Below, piece after piece: positions 11,115-23,323 of a DNA stretch of 64,000 nt. Location: contig NC_133648.1 in assembly GCF_009905375.1 (NCBI RefSeq), positions 24,757,109-24,821,108 of the forward strand, in the 5' to 3' direction. A program made the position numbers and the translations under genes. Positions within the stretch are counted from its first letter, which is position 1, and every line of letters starts with the position of its first letter. Source of the DNA: Apium graveolens (lineage: Eukaryota; Streptophyta; Magnoliopsida; Apiales; Apiaceae). The notes under the pieces were generated by a model, which saw nothing but the letters and a program-made list of their open reading frames with translations, did not search any database and was not told the origin of the DNA.

Positions 11115-12378
11115 GCCGACTGTTCACATTAAAATTGATTTTCTGGGAGTTTCGTAACTCCGTTTTGGGCGTGCAATATACCGTTGGATTCGTTTTTCCG
11201 AGACGGATCTAATGGAGTGATCAATTTTAGTTTATATAAAAGTTTTTAACTGTTTATATTTCCGGAAGTGTTTTAAAGCTGTTTTTAACTGTTTTAACTG
11301 CTTTTAAATGCTTCATGTGATACATAGAGATGTATAATGCTTAGACTAATATGCTAGATGATATAAAATGCCTACCTTGATGTTTATTCATGTTTATATA
11401 TGTGATATATGCTTAGTTTATCATGCGATGATAGATTTATGTGAACTTAAATGAACATAAGGCGTTTGTTAGACAACCTAGTATAGTGAAATTTTTCATA
11501 ACCTTAATAATAATATTATGAATACAATCATGAGATTCTTGTGTTTATCAAACACGTAATTGAATATGAATTTTCGATATGAGAGAAAGGATGATTCTGT
11601 CAACAACAGATTTCTATCTGTAAGAAAGGTTTATTAAGTGACGCCTCTTGACAATGCTCCACCCGATCTGGGAATCATCTGATAATTGATTATTGATTTG
11701 AAATATTTAATTTAAAAGGAAGAATCTCTTTATAATATGATTATGATTGTAACGTAATATAATCCCTCTAAAATTAAATAATATCAAGTAGTAATTGGCC
11801 AATGATACAACGGGCTTGTGTCGGTCATAGCCTTCCAACATGATAGAAAAGTAGTTCTTATTTTTGAATCATTGTCGGTTCGTGCTACAGCCGAGGGCTT
11901 TGATTTCGAAATAAGAAATACTTGTCTATTACATAGAGATGTGTACATTGAATAAGAATCTAAAGGTCGGTACGTGCCACAACCGTGGGCCTTTGGGGAC
12001 TGATTCAACTGTACCGAATGTTGGGTTAGACTTGACTTAGAATATTGAGTTTGTCGTGCCACAACCGAGACTCAATTATTCAAGAGGCTAAAGTTTGATT
12101 AGGGAATAACATAAGATGTAATTGACAAGAGTTGTCTGCCTATTGAACATTACATGGTGGTTTGTGCTACAGCTGTGGTTGTGTAATGGAATGTAGGATC
12201 CCTATTCCCACTAGCATTATGAATGCTTAATTTTTCACGTAGGGGGTTGAATAAATTAGATAAACTAGTGGGAGCCACTTATGAATAAAGACCCGATTCA
12301 TATAGTATTTTAAAATGAAATCGAATATTTGCTAAGTGTTGTTATGTGTTTATCATTTACAGATTTACTTTGTACGTT
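11115..12378 (+). other. Long untranslated leader of element D with a second repeat series
   Basis: No credible ORF. Between 11870 and 12185 four imperfect copies of a GTCGGTNCGTGCCACAACCG-type block lie about 85-110 bp apart (near 11872, 11967, 12050 and 12160), several flanked by bases that could pair. Just before the gag start, GTTTATCATTTACAG at about 12347-12361 looks like a plant splice acceptor, so part of the leader may be an intron; this is inference. Confidence 0.6.
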
Positions 12379-13170
12379 ATGTCTTCTGCACTATCACTCA
12401 GTAGCATACTAGATGCTCACAAATTGACTGGTCCTAATTATGCTGACTGGCTTCGAAACTTGAGAATTGTTCTCAGGATTGAGAAGCTGGAATACGTGAT
12501 TGACTCACCTAAGCCTACTGAACCTGCTAGTGATGCACATAATGATGAACATGTTGTGTATCGTAAGTGGATAGATGATGCAAATGTTGCTCAATGCATC
12601 ATGCTAGCTTCCATGAACATTGAGCTACAGAAGCAACATGAGCATATGGATGCTCACACTATCCTAATACATCTACAAGAGTTGTATGATGTGGCGGGGA
12701 GGACAGCTCGATATGAGATATCGAAGGAGCTGTTCGGTTGTAGGATGTCTGAGGGATCATCTGTGAATGACCATGTACTTAAGATGATCAATTTGATTGA
12801 ACGTCTTGGATAACTTGGTTTTGCCATGGATGGGGAGCTGAGCCAAGACTTGGTCTTGCAATCGCTTCTGAGTTCGTTCTCGCAGTTTGTTGTGAACTTT
12901 CACATGAATAAGTTGGATGTCAGCCTGCCTGAACTCCACAACATGTTGAAGACTGCGGAATCGAATTTCCCCCCTAAGAAGAGTTATGTTCTTCTAATTG
13001 GTGAAGGTTCCAATCCTAAGAAAAGGAAGAGGAACTCTTCCAAGAAGAAGAAAGTAGGTGAAGAAAAGCCGGTTCCACCAAAAGCTGAAGACTCCAAGAG
13101 CAAAGTTGTTTGCTTTCACTGTAACAAGGTGGGGCACTGAAAAAGGAACTGCAAGGTTTACCTTGCAGAA
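12379..13170 (+). pseudogene. Element D gag
   Basis: I take ATG 12379 (SSALSLSSILDAHKLTGPNY) instead of the upstream in-frame ATG at 12346, because homology to copia gag begins there. The capsid-like region contains WLRNLRIVL and YEISKELFGCRMSEG. TAA at 12811 replaces a Gln expected before LGFAMDGELSQDL. The frame continues to a CCHC knuckle, CFHCNKVGH-x-KRNC, in which the residue between His and Lys is a TGA (13138-13140) where relatives have Trp. The same frame runs on into the protease, so gag and pol form one ORF in this lineage. Confidence 0.85.
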
Positions 13171-13639
13171 TTGAAGAAGAAGAAGGGTAGTGAGACTACC
13201 GCTTCTGATTCAGGTATGTTCATGATAGAAGTGAATATGTCATTAAATCAAATTTCTACTTGGGTATTAGATACCGCCTGTGGTTCTCATATCTGCAATT
13301 TGTTGCAGGGACCAAGGAGAAGTAGGACTCTTGAGGAGAGGAGGTGATTCTACTGATGGAAATGGAGCAAGAGTTGCTGCTGAAGATGTAGAATCATTTC
13401 ATTTACATATGCCTATGGGCAAGACTATTGTTTTAAATAATTGTTATTTTGTTTCCTCGATTGTGAGGAATATTATTCCCATGTTAGACTTGGCTGGATT
13501 TTCATTTATTATTGAGAATAATGAATGTTCTATTCTTAGAGATAATATTCTTTATGGACGTGGTGCTTTAAATAATGGTCTGTATATATGTGACATAATT
13601 TACTTCAGATTGAACAAATTAATAAAAGAAAAGGGATGA
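13171..13639 (+). pseudogene. Element D protease, frameshifted
   Basis: The active-site block reads TWVLDTACGSHICN at about 13255-13295. The usual DTG is DTA here, a change of the conserved Gly codon to GCC at 13276. A shift near 13310-13345 moves the reading to another frame, where GNGARVAAEDVESFHLHMP and LNNCYFVSSIVRNIIPMLDL continue the protease fold to 13639. Stop and frame change follow at once. Confidence 0.82.
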
Positions 13640-13828
13640 TGAAAATCTCACTTCATTGTGGCACTGGAGTCTCCATTTAGTAGACATGGAGAGAGGGCTG
13701 CAAATTTGCTAGGAATGGTACACACAGATGTATGTGGACCAATGTCTACGCAAGCCATGGGTGGATTTTCATACTTCATTACTTTCATAGATGATAGATC
13801 TAGATTCGGACATGTGTTTGATGAAACA
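13640..13828 (+). pseudogene. Element D integrase, first fragment (zinc module deleted)
   Basis: The short SLWH remnant of the HHCC motif runs straight into ESPFSRHGERAANLLG, so the rest of the zinc module is missing. The core begins VHTDVCGPMSTQAMGGFSYFITFIDDRSRFG, with the first catalytic Asp in HTD. The fragment is cut at 13828 by element E and resumes at 23190. Confidence 0.85.
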
Positions 13829-16800
13829 TGTAATATCCCATATTTTCAAATATTATTATTATAATTATTTGGAATTATTTATGTGATTTTAGGTGAATTT
13901 TAGTAAATTATCTGATAAGTGGAATTGATGTTTGGGTGTTTATATGTGATATTATTTGAGTATTTGAATTATTATATGTCCAGAATAAAATATAGATAAT
14001 TGTGATATTTTTCTGGTAATTTTTGGACTGTTAGATGATTTTATATTAATTTATGAATTATTAATTATTTTCTGAATAATTACCAAAATTATTTTATAAA
14101 GCCGGGAATCGTCCGACTTCAACCGTTTTTACGTTTTTATAACCCGAAACTCTTTCGAAAACTCCTTCCTAACCTAATCTGGTAATTCCGGACATTTTCC
14201 GTGTTTTGACTTTTTCAATCCGGATTACGGTTTGACCCGTGCGCGGCCCGGCACAATATTTTCGATACGATAGTTATTTCGGTAATCAATAAAACCCGTA
14301 TTCTCGAGAGACGGGATATTTTTACGTTATTTTCGTATATAGTGTTTTATAAAAAGCTCGGTTTTGATAATTATCCAATTCTGGTATTTAATTGTATCGT
14401 TTTTATAGTTACTTAGCGGCTAAGCAACTAATTTAATGATCCAAAACGATCCAGAACGATCCAATATTCCATAAATATAAATAGCTGAAACTGATTTTTT
14501 TATTATTCATTTTAATTTATTTTATTTTATTAAAATGCAGAAAATTCCTAAAACCAAAAACAAGTTTTGGGGGTGAAATCTTATTCTTCACAAAGAATCA
14601 ATGATTTCAGGAGTTCTAGGAATCCAATCTTGATGTTCTAATAACCAAAACAATCCTCTCGAGGAGACGGATCTTTTGATACCACTTTTGCAAATCGAGG
14701 TTAAGTATTTTAGAAATTCGATTTTTTGTGTTCTTGAGCTCGAATTGGGTTTTGAATTTGTGATGATTGTCGAATGATTCTGGGTTCATAGATAGCTTTA
14801 AAATGATTGTTGGAGTCGATTTATATGTTTATTTCAATTGTTTGATTCCCGGATTGTTGTAACCGTGTTCTGGGTTTTTCAATTTCGAGTTTCGATTATT
14901 TTAAATTATAGGTTGATTGGTTGATATTAAGGATCATTGTGTTAGATTATATGATTCACAAGCTTCGTTTTCATGTATGGATTGTTGAGTTTGGAGTTGA
15001 TTTTGGTGGTTCGCGTTTTCCGATTATATAGCCGGAAAAGCTTAAGATTTTGATTGGAAAACGACCATGAATGCTTGTTTGTGCGTATAGGTTCTGCAAT
15101 CGAGTTCCTGAGGGTGTTCCTCGTGATTCCAGCTGAGAAATTGGGTTCGAACCGTGATGTTTTTGAGCCGATTGGACTCGACCGGACATTGCCGGAAAAT
15201 CGACCGGATTCTGGAATTTCCAGAATTTCCGGCGATGATTCTTGGAAACTCCGGCGAAGTTCATCCCCTAAACCTTGATTTGATCCAAGGTTGAAGGTGA
15301 CCCAGCCCAGAAACATGTTTCTGCAGTTTCTTTTTAGTTTAAATTAAAATTCTTTATTTTAACTTCTAAAAATCATTTTAAATTCTACATTTAATTTGGT
15401 TAATTATTTAATAATTAACTTAATTATTTTTAAAATCCTAAAAATTTATTTCTTTTATTATTTTCAAAAATCCATATTTGTTTTAATTATTTATAATTTA
15501 TTTTAATTGATTATTTATAGATTCAATTAATTGATTAATTCATTTAATCAATTAATTTTATTTATAAATAGTTAAATAAAATACAATTATTTATAAATAA
15601 TTCAAATAATTCCTAAAATTATTTTTAAGCTTTTAAAAATTATATTTTGGTATTTAAAAATCAATTAATATTATTATTAATTGATTTAATTCTATTTATT
15701 CTTATTTTATGCGTAATAAATCAACCGTTCTTCCGTTTAATACGAAACGAACGCCTCCAGACTCAGAAAAATATTCCGCTTTCAATAAAAATACTTTCGA
15801 GATCCAAATTTTTTTGTTTTGAAAGATCGCTTGTTTTACAAGTCATTCTGAATCAATTTTTGATCGATAAATCATATTTTTGACCTGATTTCAGTTTTAA
15901 GCGTACCGAGTTGAATGTTTTGATGAACTGAGTCTTATGTGATATGAATTATATGATACATGGATTATGTGCTTACATGCTATGTGAATTATGTGCATAT
16001 GTGGGTCAAGATTCCTGTATTTGTCTGTTATATTTATGTGTGGGCTATCGTATGGGTAGACGATAGGATTTTGACGCGTAGTTCGTCGAGTGATTATCGA
16101 TTAGACAATTAAAGCTACATCTTTCAATTATAGATGCGGATCATTCGAGTTGATCAAGACAAGACGTTGGATAAAGAATGAGATGGAATGACATTGGATA
16201 TCTGGCTTCTAGCAATCGCAGGAGCAGCATATCGGTAAAGTGTTGAAAAGAAAGACGGTGATGCTTTGAGACAGAATGTCAGAATAGATGCGTGTTTGCG
16301 AGTGTGACTAACTGCTAAAAACCCAAAGGCAAGTACCCCTGACTTCACTTATTGTTCAAGTGACGTTATTTCGAATCATATTATGCAAGTATTGTTTTCC
16401 CTATTCTCTGTTCGGAATAGATAAATGTTTTACATATCGCTGAATTAAATAATTTTGTTTATGCAAGTACTCTTCTGCTATTCTATGTTCAGAATAGATT
16501 TACAAATGTTTTGGGTTTTGAGAAAAATGATTTTGTTGCAAGTATTCCTGCCCAAGTGAATGGGGGAATAAAATTATTTTGGGTGTCGAGTATTATGACC
16601 CCTTTTCAATAAAAGGTTTTGAGATATGTTGGTTACTGGTAGCGTAAGAGGCCGAGGCACCGGTCCAGCGTGAGCTATTATACGGAAGTGCAATACAGAA
16701 GTGTAATATCTTACAAGGCTAGTTATGCCTTTTTCTGGCGCCCTATAGGTACCGTATGTCTTCGGGATACGGGTAGTACCTATATTAACGGTATGGCTGC

Positions 16801-17875
16801 GGGATACCGGTGTTGTTTCATGACTGATCATCAGGAACAGCATAGTGCATAATTTGGTTCCAATCGATATTATTATATTGCTTTTGATAATCTTATAAGG
16901 AATGATTTATCAACAGTTTTTGTTTTGGAATAATGGTAAAGTGTGGTTTTGATTCAGATTTTGATTTATGCTGATACTTACGTTGTTGTTAAATATCAAA
17001 GGTGGTATTAATATAGATGAATGATGTTGACTTCAGTATGGAATGTTGTGAGCATCAAAGTTCGTAGTGATATCTAATTTGATATGACAACAAAATAAGT
17101 ATTAATTTGAAGAGTTCGGTTTTGAATAAAGTTTATGATTCAATCCATAATCATTGTCTCATGTTATTATGGTTTACGATATTTCCGTAAACACTGTTTT
17201 ACGAGTTTTATTCTCGTCAAGATTCAAAGTATTGCTGAAGCATCTCGCTCAAAAATATCAAATTGGTTTTGAATACGATTAAGGAATCAATTCTGGGATT
17301 CCTCCACTAGAATTTTATGATTCAGCAATTATGCTTTTAAATGTGCTGCTCTGATGCAGATGTCGGTTTTATATCAAAAGACCCTATATATGTCATAATG
17401 ATCTTGCTGAGCATTTCTTTCGCTCATACTTGCCTGTTTTTAAATTTAACCTCCAGTGAGGATTAGCTTGCGCTGTTTAGCTGCATAATTTGAGGAAGCA
17501 AAGAAGAAGCTCTTGGAAGGTGGTTGATCCAGGGTTTGCGGGCTAGTGTAAGTTTTATTGTGTAAAGTTGTTTATATTATATTATAGTTGTATATTTTAT
17601 TTGGGCCTAGTATACTTCATTTCGAAGTTATACTAGTGGCTTTAGTTTTGAGTTGGAATTTATTGAAAAGAGTTTCAAAAGAAAGTGAAAAATTTATTGA
17701 TGGAATTTGGAATTCTTGTTTCTAGAACTGTAACCTTAAAAGATCTTGGATTAGTTTGGGGTCATTTATGATAAATATCTTCCGCTGGCATTTAATTTTG
17801 ATTAAACAGGTTATTTTGGATTGAGGTTTCATCGTGACGACCAAATCCCTTGACCCCGGATTTGGGGGCGTTACA
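13829..17875 (+). repeat. 5' LTR of element E
   Basis: 4,047 bp. The first third is AT-rich, with a CG-containing block near 14100-14340; several AT-rich runs lie at 15340-15660. Short open frames in it (such as minus-strand 14942-15316) recur identically in the other LTR and have no protein likeness, so I do not call genes. It contains a 19-bp near-perfect palindrome at 15208-15226. Confidence 0.93.
14476..14483 (+). promoter_or_regulatory. Candidate TATA box in the element E 5' LTR
   Basis: TATAAATA followed by GCTGAAAC. The same site is at 19775 in the right LTR. It lies 650 bp into a 4-kb LTR, which would give a very long R-U5 region; other AT-rich sites could serve instead. Confidence 0.35.
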
Positions 17876-19128
17876 GGTTGGTATCAGAGCTGAGGTTATA
17901 GTAAACTAGAAACGAGAGTGTGTAGGAGTGTGTATAGCTATGTGAGGACGTTTGAGCTCATATCGAGTTCCTGTTGGACTATTGGATATAGTACCAACGA
18001 ATAAGTTAAGATAGGCGTATTCGTTTGAGATGGTTGTGCTGAGCTGGATGGAACTCCTGGCAGTTGCAAACTTCTATTGTGGAACCTTTCGAGGCTACTA
18101 CGCTTTGACGACGATGAAGATTATCGATATCCTTGGAACATGAAGAAGCGTCTAGAATCAGAGGGCGAGTCAACTGAAGAGTTCAAATTGAAGATAAATA
18201 TTTAGACTTTGGCAATACCTTTTCTTTCTATAATTTCTTTTGACCTCTCTCAAAAGAGGTATCTGTTAGAGGATATATTCCCTAACACCAGTTTATTCAT
18301 TTCGTGCCAGAATTTTGTTCTCTGGATTTCATTTCCTTCAGAAATATCAGTTGAAATCTTTTCAGTTTTATTCATTTGATTTTGAATTCCTTTGATATTC
18401 TTTTATTCTGACTGAGATGAACAACCCTAAATATAGGGGACACAAGGTATACCTGTCTGTGTGATAGGAGTTGGATGGGACGCCATCACTTGTGTGTATT
18501 GTGAATACATGAAGGTTAACAACCTTTAGTAGTGTCTTAATTTGGACACGCAATACCAAGTTCGTTTGGTCATATTGATCTCTTAGTTATTCTCTTATTT
18601 CAACAATGTTTTTTTTCTCAAATTCAGATTTTGGTCCTCTTATGACATAACATTCTTTTCTCTTTGAAATTCCATGATTTTATCATTCCAAATATTCGAA
18701 GGTATGCCAATCAAGTTGAGTTGAGTTATCCTGGCCGAGTCAAAGCAGGGTTATGTGATGGGATTACCAAGACCAACAGTGGGCTGCGATACGGTTATAA
18801 TATCAGTGGCGTATAACGAAGCCAGTCTGTTTATTTACTTCTCTCTCTATTTATCTCTCTCTCTCTCTCTTTCTTTTTCTTTCTCTCTATCTTTCTTCTT
18901 TCTCTCGATCAGTAAAAGTGATTATATTGAGAAATTGGTCAAATGACATGTGGAAGGAACAATGGTGCGGAGTGAAGCTCTCGTGATAATTGTGTGGTAT
19001 ACGGAATTGCGGTGTTATTTGGAATTTTGAGAAAAAGTTAAGTAGGCAGTATTGGAAAGTTGGTCAGAAGGACCCTAGTGTTCTCTTCTGCTGATTCCGA
19101 GGACGGAATCCTTATAAGGGGGGTAGAT
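17876..19128 (+). other. Gene-less interior of element E with primer site and polypurine tract
   Basis: Begins with the primer site TGGTATCAGAGC at 17879-17890 and ends with the purine tract AAGGGGGGTAGAT at 19116-19128. In between there are stops in all frames. A small stretch at 18095-18200 has an acidic coding look but no recognisable gag. Near 19080-19115, sequence resembling the 3' end of gypsy elements (GATTCCGAGGACGGAATCC) remains. The interior looks like a collapsed parental element. Confidence 0.8.
18839..18906. repeat. Polypyrimidine (CT/TTTC)n tract in element E
   Basis: About 68 bases almost wholly C and T on the plus strand, with a CT run at 18855-18870. Likely a slippage-derived microsatellite inside the gene-less interior. 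Confidence 0.85.
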
Positions 19129-22100
19129 TGTAATATCCCATATTTTCAAATATTATTATTATAATTATTTGGAATTATTTATGTGATTTTAGGTGAATTT
19201 TAATAAATTATCTGATAAGTGGAATTGATGTTTGGGTGTTTATATGTGATATTATTTGAGTATTTGAATTATTATATGTCCAGAATAAAATATAGATAAT
19301 TGTGATATTTTTCTGGTAATTTTTGGACTGTTAGATGATTTTATATTAATTTATGAATTATTAATTATTTTCTGAATAATTACCAAAATTATTTTATAAA
19401 GCCGGGAATCGTCCGACTTCAACCGTTTTTACGTTTTTATAACCCGAAACTCTTTCGAAAACTCCTTCCTAACCTAATCTGGTAATTCCGGACATTTTCC
19501 GTGTTTTGACTTTTTCAATCCGGATTACGGTTTGACCCGTGCGCGGCCCGGCACAATATTTTCGATACGATAGTTATTTCGGTAATCAATAAACCCGTAT
19601 TCTCGAGAGACGGGATATTTTTACGTTATTTTCGTATATAGTGTTTTATAAAAAGCTCGGTTTTGATAATTATCCAATTCTGGTATTTAATTGTATCGTT
19701 TTTATAGTTACTTAGCGGCTAAGCAACTAATTTAATGATCCAAAACGATCCAGAACGATCCAATATTCCATAAATATAAATAGCTGAAACTGATTTTTTT
19801 ATTATTCATTTTAATTTATTTTATTTTATTAAAATGCAGAAAATTCCTAAAACCAAAAACAAGTTTTGGGGGTGAAATATTATTCTTCACAAAGAATCAA
19901 TGATTTCAGGAGTTCTAGGAATCCAATCTTGATGTTCTAATAACCAAAACAATCCTCTCGAGGAGACGGATCTTTTGATACCACTTTTGCAAATCGAGGT
20001 TAAGTATTTTAGAAATTCGATTTTTTGTGTTCTTGAGCTCGAATTGGGTTTTGAATTTGTGATGATTGTCGAATGATTCTGGGTTCATAGATAGCTTTAA
20101 AATGATTGTTGGAGTCGATTTATATGTTTATTTCAATTGTTTGATTCCCGGATTGTTGTAACCGTGTTCTGGGTTTTTCAATTTCGAGTTTCGATTATTT
20201 TAAATTATAGGTTGATTGGTTGATATTAAGGATCATTGTGTTAGATTATATGATTCACAAGCTTCGTTTTCATGTATGGATTGTTGAGTTTGGAGTTGAT
20301 TTTGGTGGTTCACGTTTTCCGATTATATAGCCGGAAAAGCTTAAGATTTTGATTGGAAAACGACCATGAATGCTTGTTTGTGCGTATAGGTTCTGCAATC
20401 GAGTTCCTGAGGGTGTTCCTCGTGATTCCAGCTGAGAAATTGGGTTCGAACCGTGATGTTTTTGAGCCGATTGGACTCGACCGGACATTGCCGGAAAATC
20501 GACCGGATTCTGGAATTTCCAGAATTTCCGGCGATGATTCTTGGAAACTCCGGCGAAGTTCATCCCCTAAACCTTGATTTGATCCAAGGTTGAAGGTGAC
20601 CCAGCCCAGAAACATGTTTCTGCAGTTTCTTTTTAGTTTAAATTAAAATTCTTTATTTTAACTTCTAAAAATCATTTTAAATTCTACATTTAATTTGGTT
20701 AATTATTTAATAATTAACTGAATTATTTTTAAAATCCTAAAAATTTATTTCTTTTATTATTTTCAAAAATCCATATTTGTTTTAATTATTTATAATTTAT
20801 TTTAATTGATTATTTATAGATTCAATTAATTGATTAATTCATTTAATCAATTAATTTTATTTATAAATAGTTAAATAAAATACAATTATTTATAAATAAT
20901 TCAAATAATTCCTAAAATTATTTTTAAGCTTTTAAAAATTATATTTTGGTATTTAAAAATCAATTAATATTATTATTAATTGATTTAATTCTATTTATTC
21001 TTATTTTATGCGTAATAAATCAACCGTTCGTCCGTTTAATACGAAACGAACGCCTCCAGACTCAGAAAAATATTCCGCTTTCAATAAAAATACTTTCGAG
21101 ATCCAAATTTTTTTGTTTCGAAAGATCGCTTGTTTTACAAGTCATTCTGAATCAATTTTTGATCGATAAATCATATTTTTGACCTGATTTCAGTTTTAAG
21201 CGTACCGAGTTGAATGTTTTGATGAACTGAGTCTTATGTGATATGAATTATATGATACATGGATTATGTGCTTACATGCTATGTGAATTATGTGCATATG
21301 TGGGTCAAGATTCCTGTATTTGTCTGTTATATTTATGTGTGGGCTATCGTATGGGTAGACGATAGGATTTTGACGCGTAGTTCGTCGAGTGATTATCGAT
21401 TAGACAATTAAAGCTACATCTTTCAATTATAGATGCAGATCATTCGAGTTGATCAAGACAAGACGTTGGATAAAGAATGAGATGGAATGACATTGGATAT
21501 CTGGCTTCTAGCAATCGCAGGAGCAGCATATCGGTAAAGTGTTGAAAAGAAAGACGGTGATGCTTTGAGACAGAATGTCAGAATAGATGCGTGTTTGCGA
21601 GTGTGACTAACTGCTAAAAACCCAAAGGCAAGTACCCCTGACTTCACTTATTGTTCAAGTGACGTTATTTCGAATCATATTATGCAAGTATTGTTTTCCC
21701 TATTCTCTGTTCGGAATAGATAAATGTTTTACATATCGCTGAATTAAATAATTTTGTTTATGCAAGTACTCTTCTGCTATTCTATGTTCAGAATAGATTT
21801 ACAAATGTTTTGGGTTTTGAGAAAAATGATTTTGTTGCAAGTATTCCTGCCCAAGTGAATGGGGGAATAAAATTATTTTGGGTGTCGAGTATTATGACCC
21901 CTTTTCAATAAAAGGTTTTGAGATATGTTGGTTACTGGTAGCGTAAGAGGCCGAGGCACCGGTCCAGCGTGAGCTATTATACGGAAGTGCAATACAGAAG
22001 TGTAATATCTTACAAGGCTAGTTATGCCTTTTTCTGGCGCCCTATAGGTACCGTATGTCTTCGGGATACGGGTAGTACCTATATTAACGGTATGGCTGCG

Positions 22101-23184
22101 GGATACCGGTGTTATTTCATGACTGATCATCAGGAACAACATAGTGCATAATTTGGTTCCAATCGATATTATTATATTGCTTTTGATAATCTTATAAGGA
22201 ATGATTTATCAATAGTTTTTGTTTTGGAATAATGGTAAAGTGTGGTTTTGATTCAGATTTTGATTTATGCTGATACTTACGTTGTTGTTAAATATCAAAG
22301 GTGGTATTAATATAGATGAATGATGTTGACTTCAGTATGGAATGTTGTGAGCATCAAAGTTCGTAGTGATATCTAATTTGATATGACAACAAAACAAGTA
22401 TTAATTTGAAGAGTTCGGTTTTGAATAAAGTTTATGATTCAATCCATAATCATTGTCTCATGTTATTGTGGTTTACGATATTTCCGTAAACACTGTTTTA
22501 CGAGTTTTATTCTCGTCAAGATTCAAAGTATTGCTGAAGCATCTCGCTCAAAAATATCAAATTAGTTTTGAATACGATTAAGGAATCAATTCTGGGATTC
22601 CTCCACTAGAATTTTATGATTCAGCAATTATGCTTTTAAATGTGCTGCTCTGATGCAGATGTCGGTTTTATATCAAAAGACCCTATATATGTCATAATGA
22701 TCTTGCTGAGCATTTCTTTCGCTCATACTTGCCTATTTTTAAATTTAACCTCCAGTGAGGATTAGCTTGCGCTGTTTAGCTGCATAATTTGAGGAAGCAA
22801 AGAAGAAGCTCTTGGAAGGTGGTTGATCCAGGGTTTGCGGGCTAGTGTAAGTTTTATTGTGTAAAGTTGTTTATATTATATTATATTATATTATAGTTGT
22901 ATATTTTATTTGGGCCTAGTATACTTCATTTCGAAGTTATACTAGTGGCTTTAGTTTTGAGTTGGAATTTATTGAAAAGAGTTTCAAAAGAAAGTGAAAA
23001 ATTTATTGATGGAATTTGGAATTCTTGTTTCTAGAACTGTAACCTTAAAAGATCTTGGATTAGTTTGGGGTCATTTATGATAAATATCTTCCGCTGGCAT
23101 TTAATTTTGATTAAACAGGTTATTTTGGATTGAGGTTTCATCGTGACGACCAAATCCCTTGACCCCGGATTTGGCGGCGTTACA
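19129..23184 (+). repeat. 3' LTR of element E
   Basis: 4,056 bp, near-identical to 13829-17875. Two length differences stand out: one A in a short run near 19590, and ten extra bases in an ATATT-type repeat near 22875. It ends GGCGTTACA at 23184, then the AAACA duplication and the resumed integrase of D. Confidence 0.93.
19775..19782 (+). promoter_or_regulatory. Candidate TATA box in the element E 3' LTR
   Basis: Copy of the TATAAATA site at 14476. In a 3' LTR it would direct transcription outward into the integrase of D. Motif evidence only. Confidence 0.3.
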
Positions 23185-23189
23185 AAACA

Positions 23190-23323
23190 CAAGTCTGAAG
23201 CCTTTGAAAAGTTCAAAGAGTATAAGTATGAAGTGGAGAAACAAACCAAACATAGTATTATAATTCTTTGATTAGATCGAGGTGGTGAATACTTGAATGG
23301 AGAGTTTCTGGATTATCTCAAAG
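23190..23323 (+). pseudogene. Element D integrase, middle fragment
   Basis: Continues the integrase core interrupted at 13828: FEKFKEYKYEVEKQTKHS, then the second catalytic region with an Asp in DRGGEYLNGEFLDYL. An in-frame TGA-type stop falls just before DRGGEY. Cut at 23323 by the hAT element F. Confidence 0.85.
23316..23323. other. Target-site duplication of hAT element F (left)
   Basis: TCTCAAAG, repeated at 24589-24596. Eight bases is the hAT hallmark. Confidence 0.92.

Larger units (their letters stand above)
13829..23184 (+). mobile_element. Element E: giant-LTR, gene-less LTR retrotransposon (LARD-like)
   Basis: 9,356 bp, flanked by a perfect AAACA duplication (13824-13828 and 23185-23189). 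It consists of two LTRs of 4,047 and 4,056 bp starting TGTAATATCCC and ending GGCGTTACA, a tRNA-Met primer site and a purine tract, with only 1,253 bp between. No gag or pol is present, so it must be moved in trans. LTR termini and the bases before the 3' LTR (GATTCCGAGGACGGAATCC) resemble Tekay-type chromoviruses (Ty3/gypsy); this parentage is inferred from memory. By eye the LTRs differ at about 16 sites plus two indels: a recent insertion. Confidence 0.92.

Noticed and set aside
15208..15226. Heat-shock element in the E LTR (ATTCTGGAATTTCCAGAAT, also at 20507)
   Set aside because: A fine palindrome, but spacing between the TTC/GAA units is one base short of the canonical array and it lies far from the candidate TATA box; too weak to call.
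14942..15316. Minus-strand ORF of 124 codons and similar ones, repeated at 20310-20615
   Set aside because: They lie wholly inside the two LTRs of E, overlap other open frames in different registers, and show no protein motif. Identity between copies only reflects LTR identity.
13829..23184. Segmental tandem duplication instead of a transposon
   Set aside because: The two copies are bounded by TG...CA, a primer site and a purine tract lie at the proper inner edges, and the whole is flanked by a 5-bp duplication inside an interrupted integrase.
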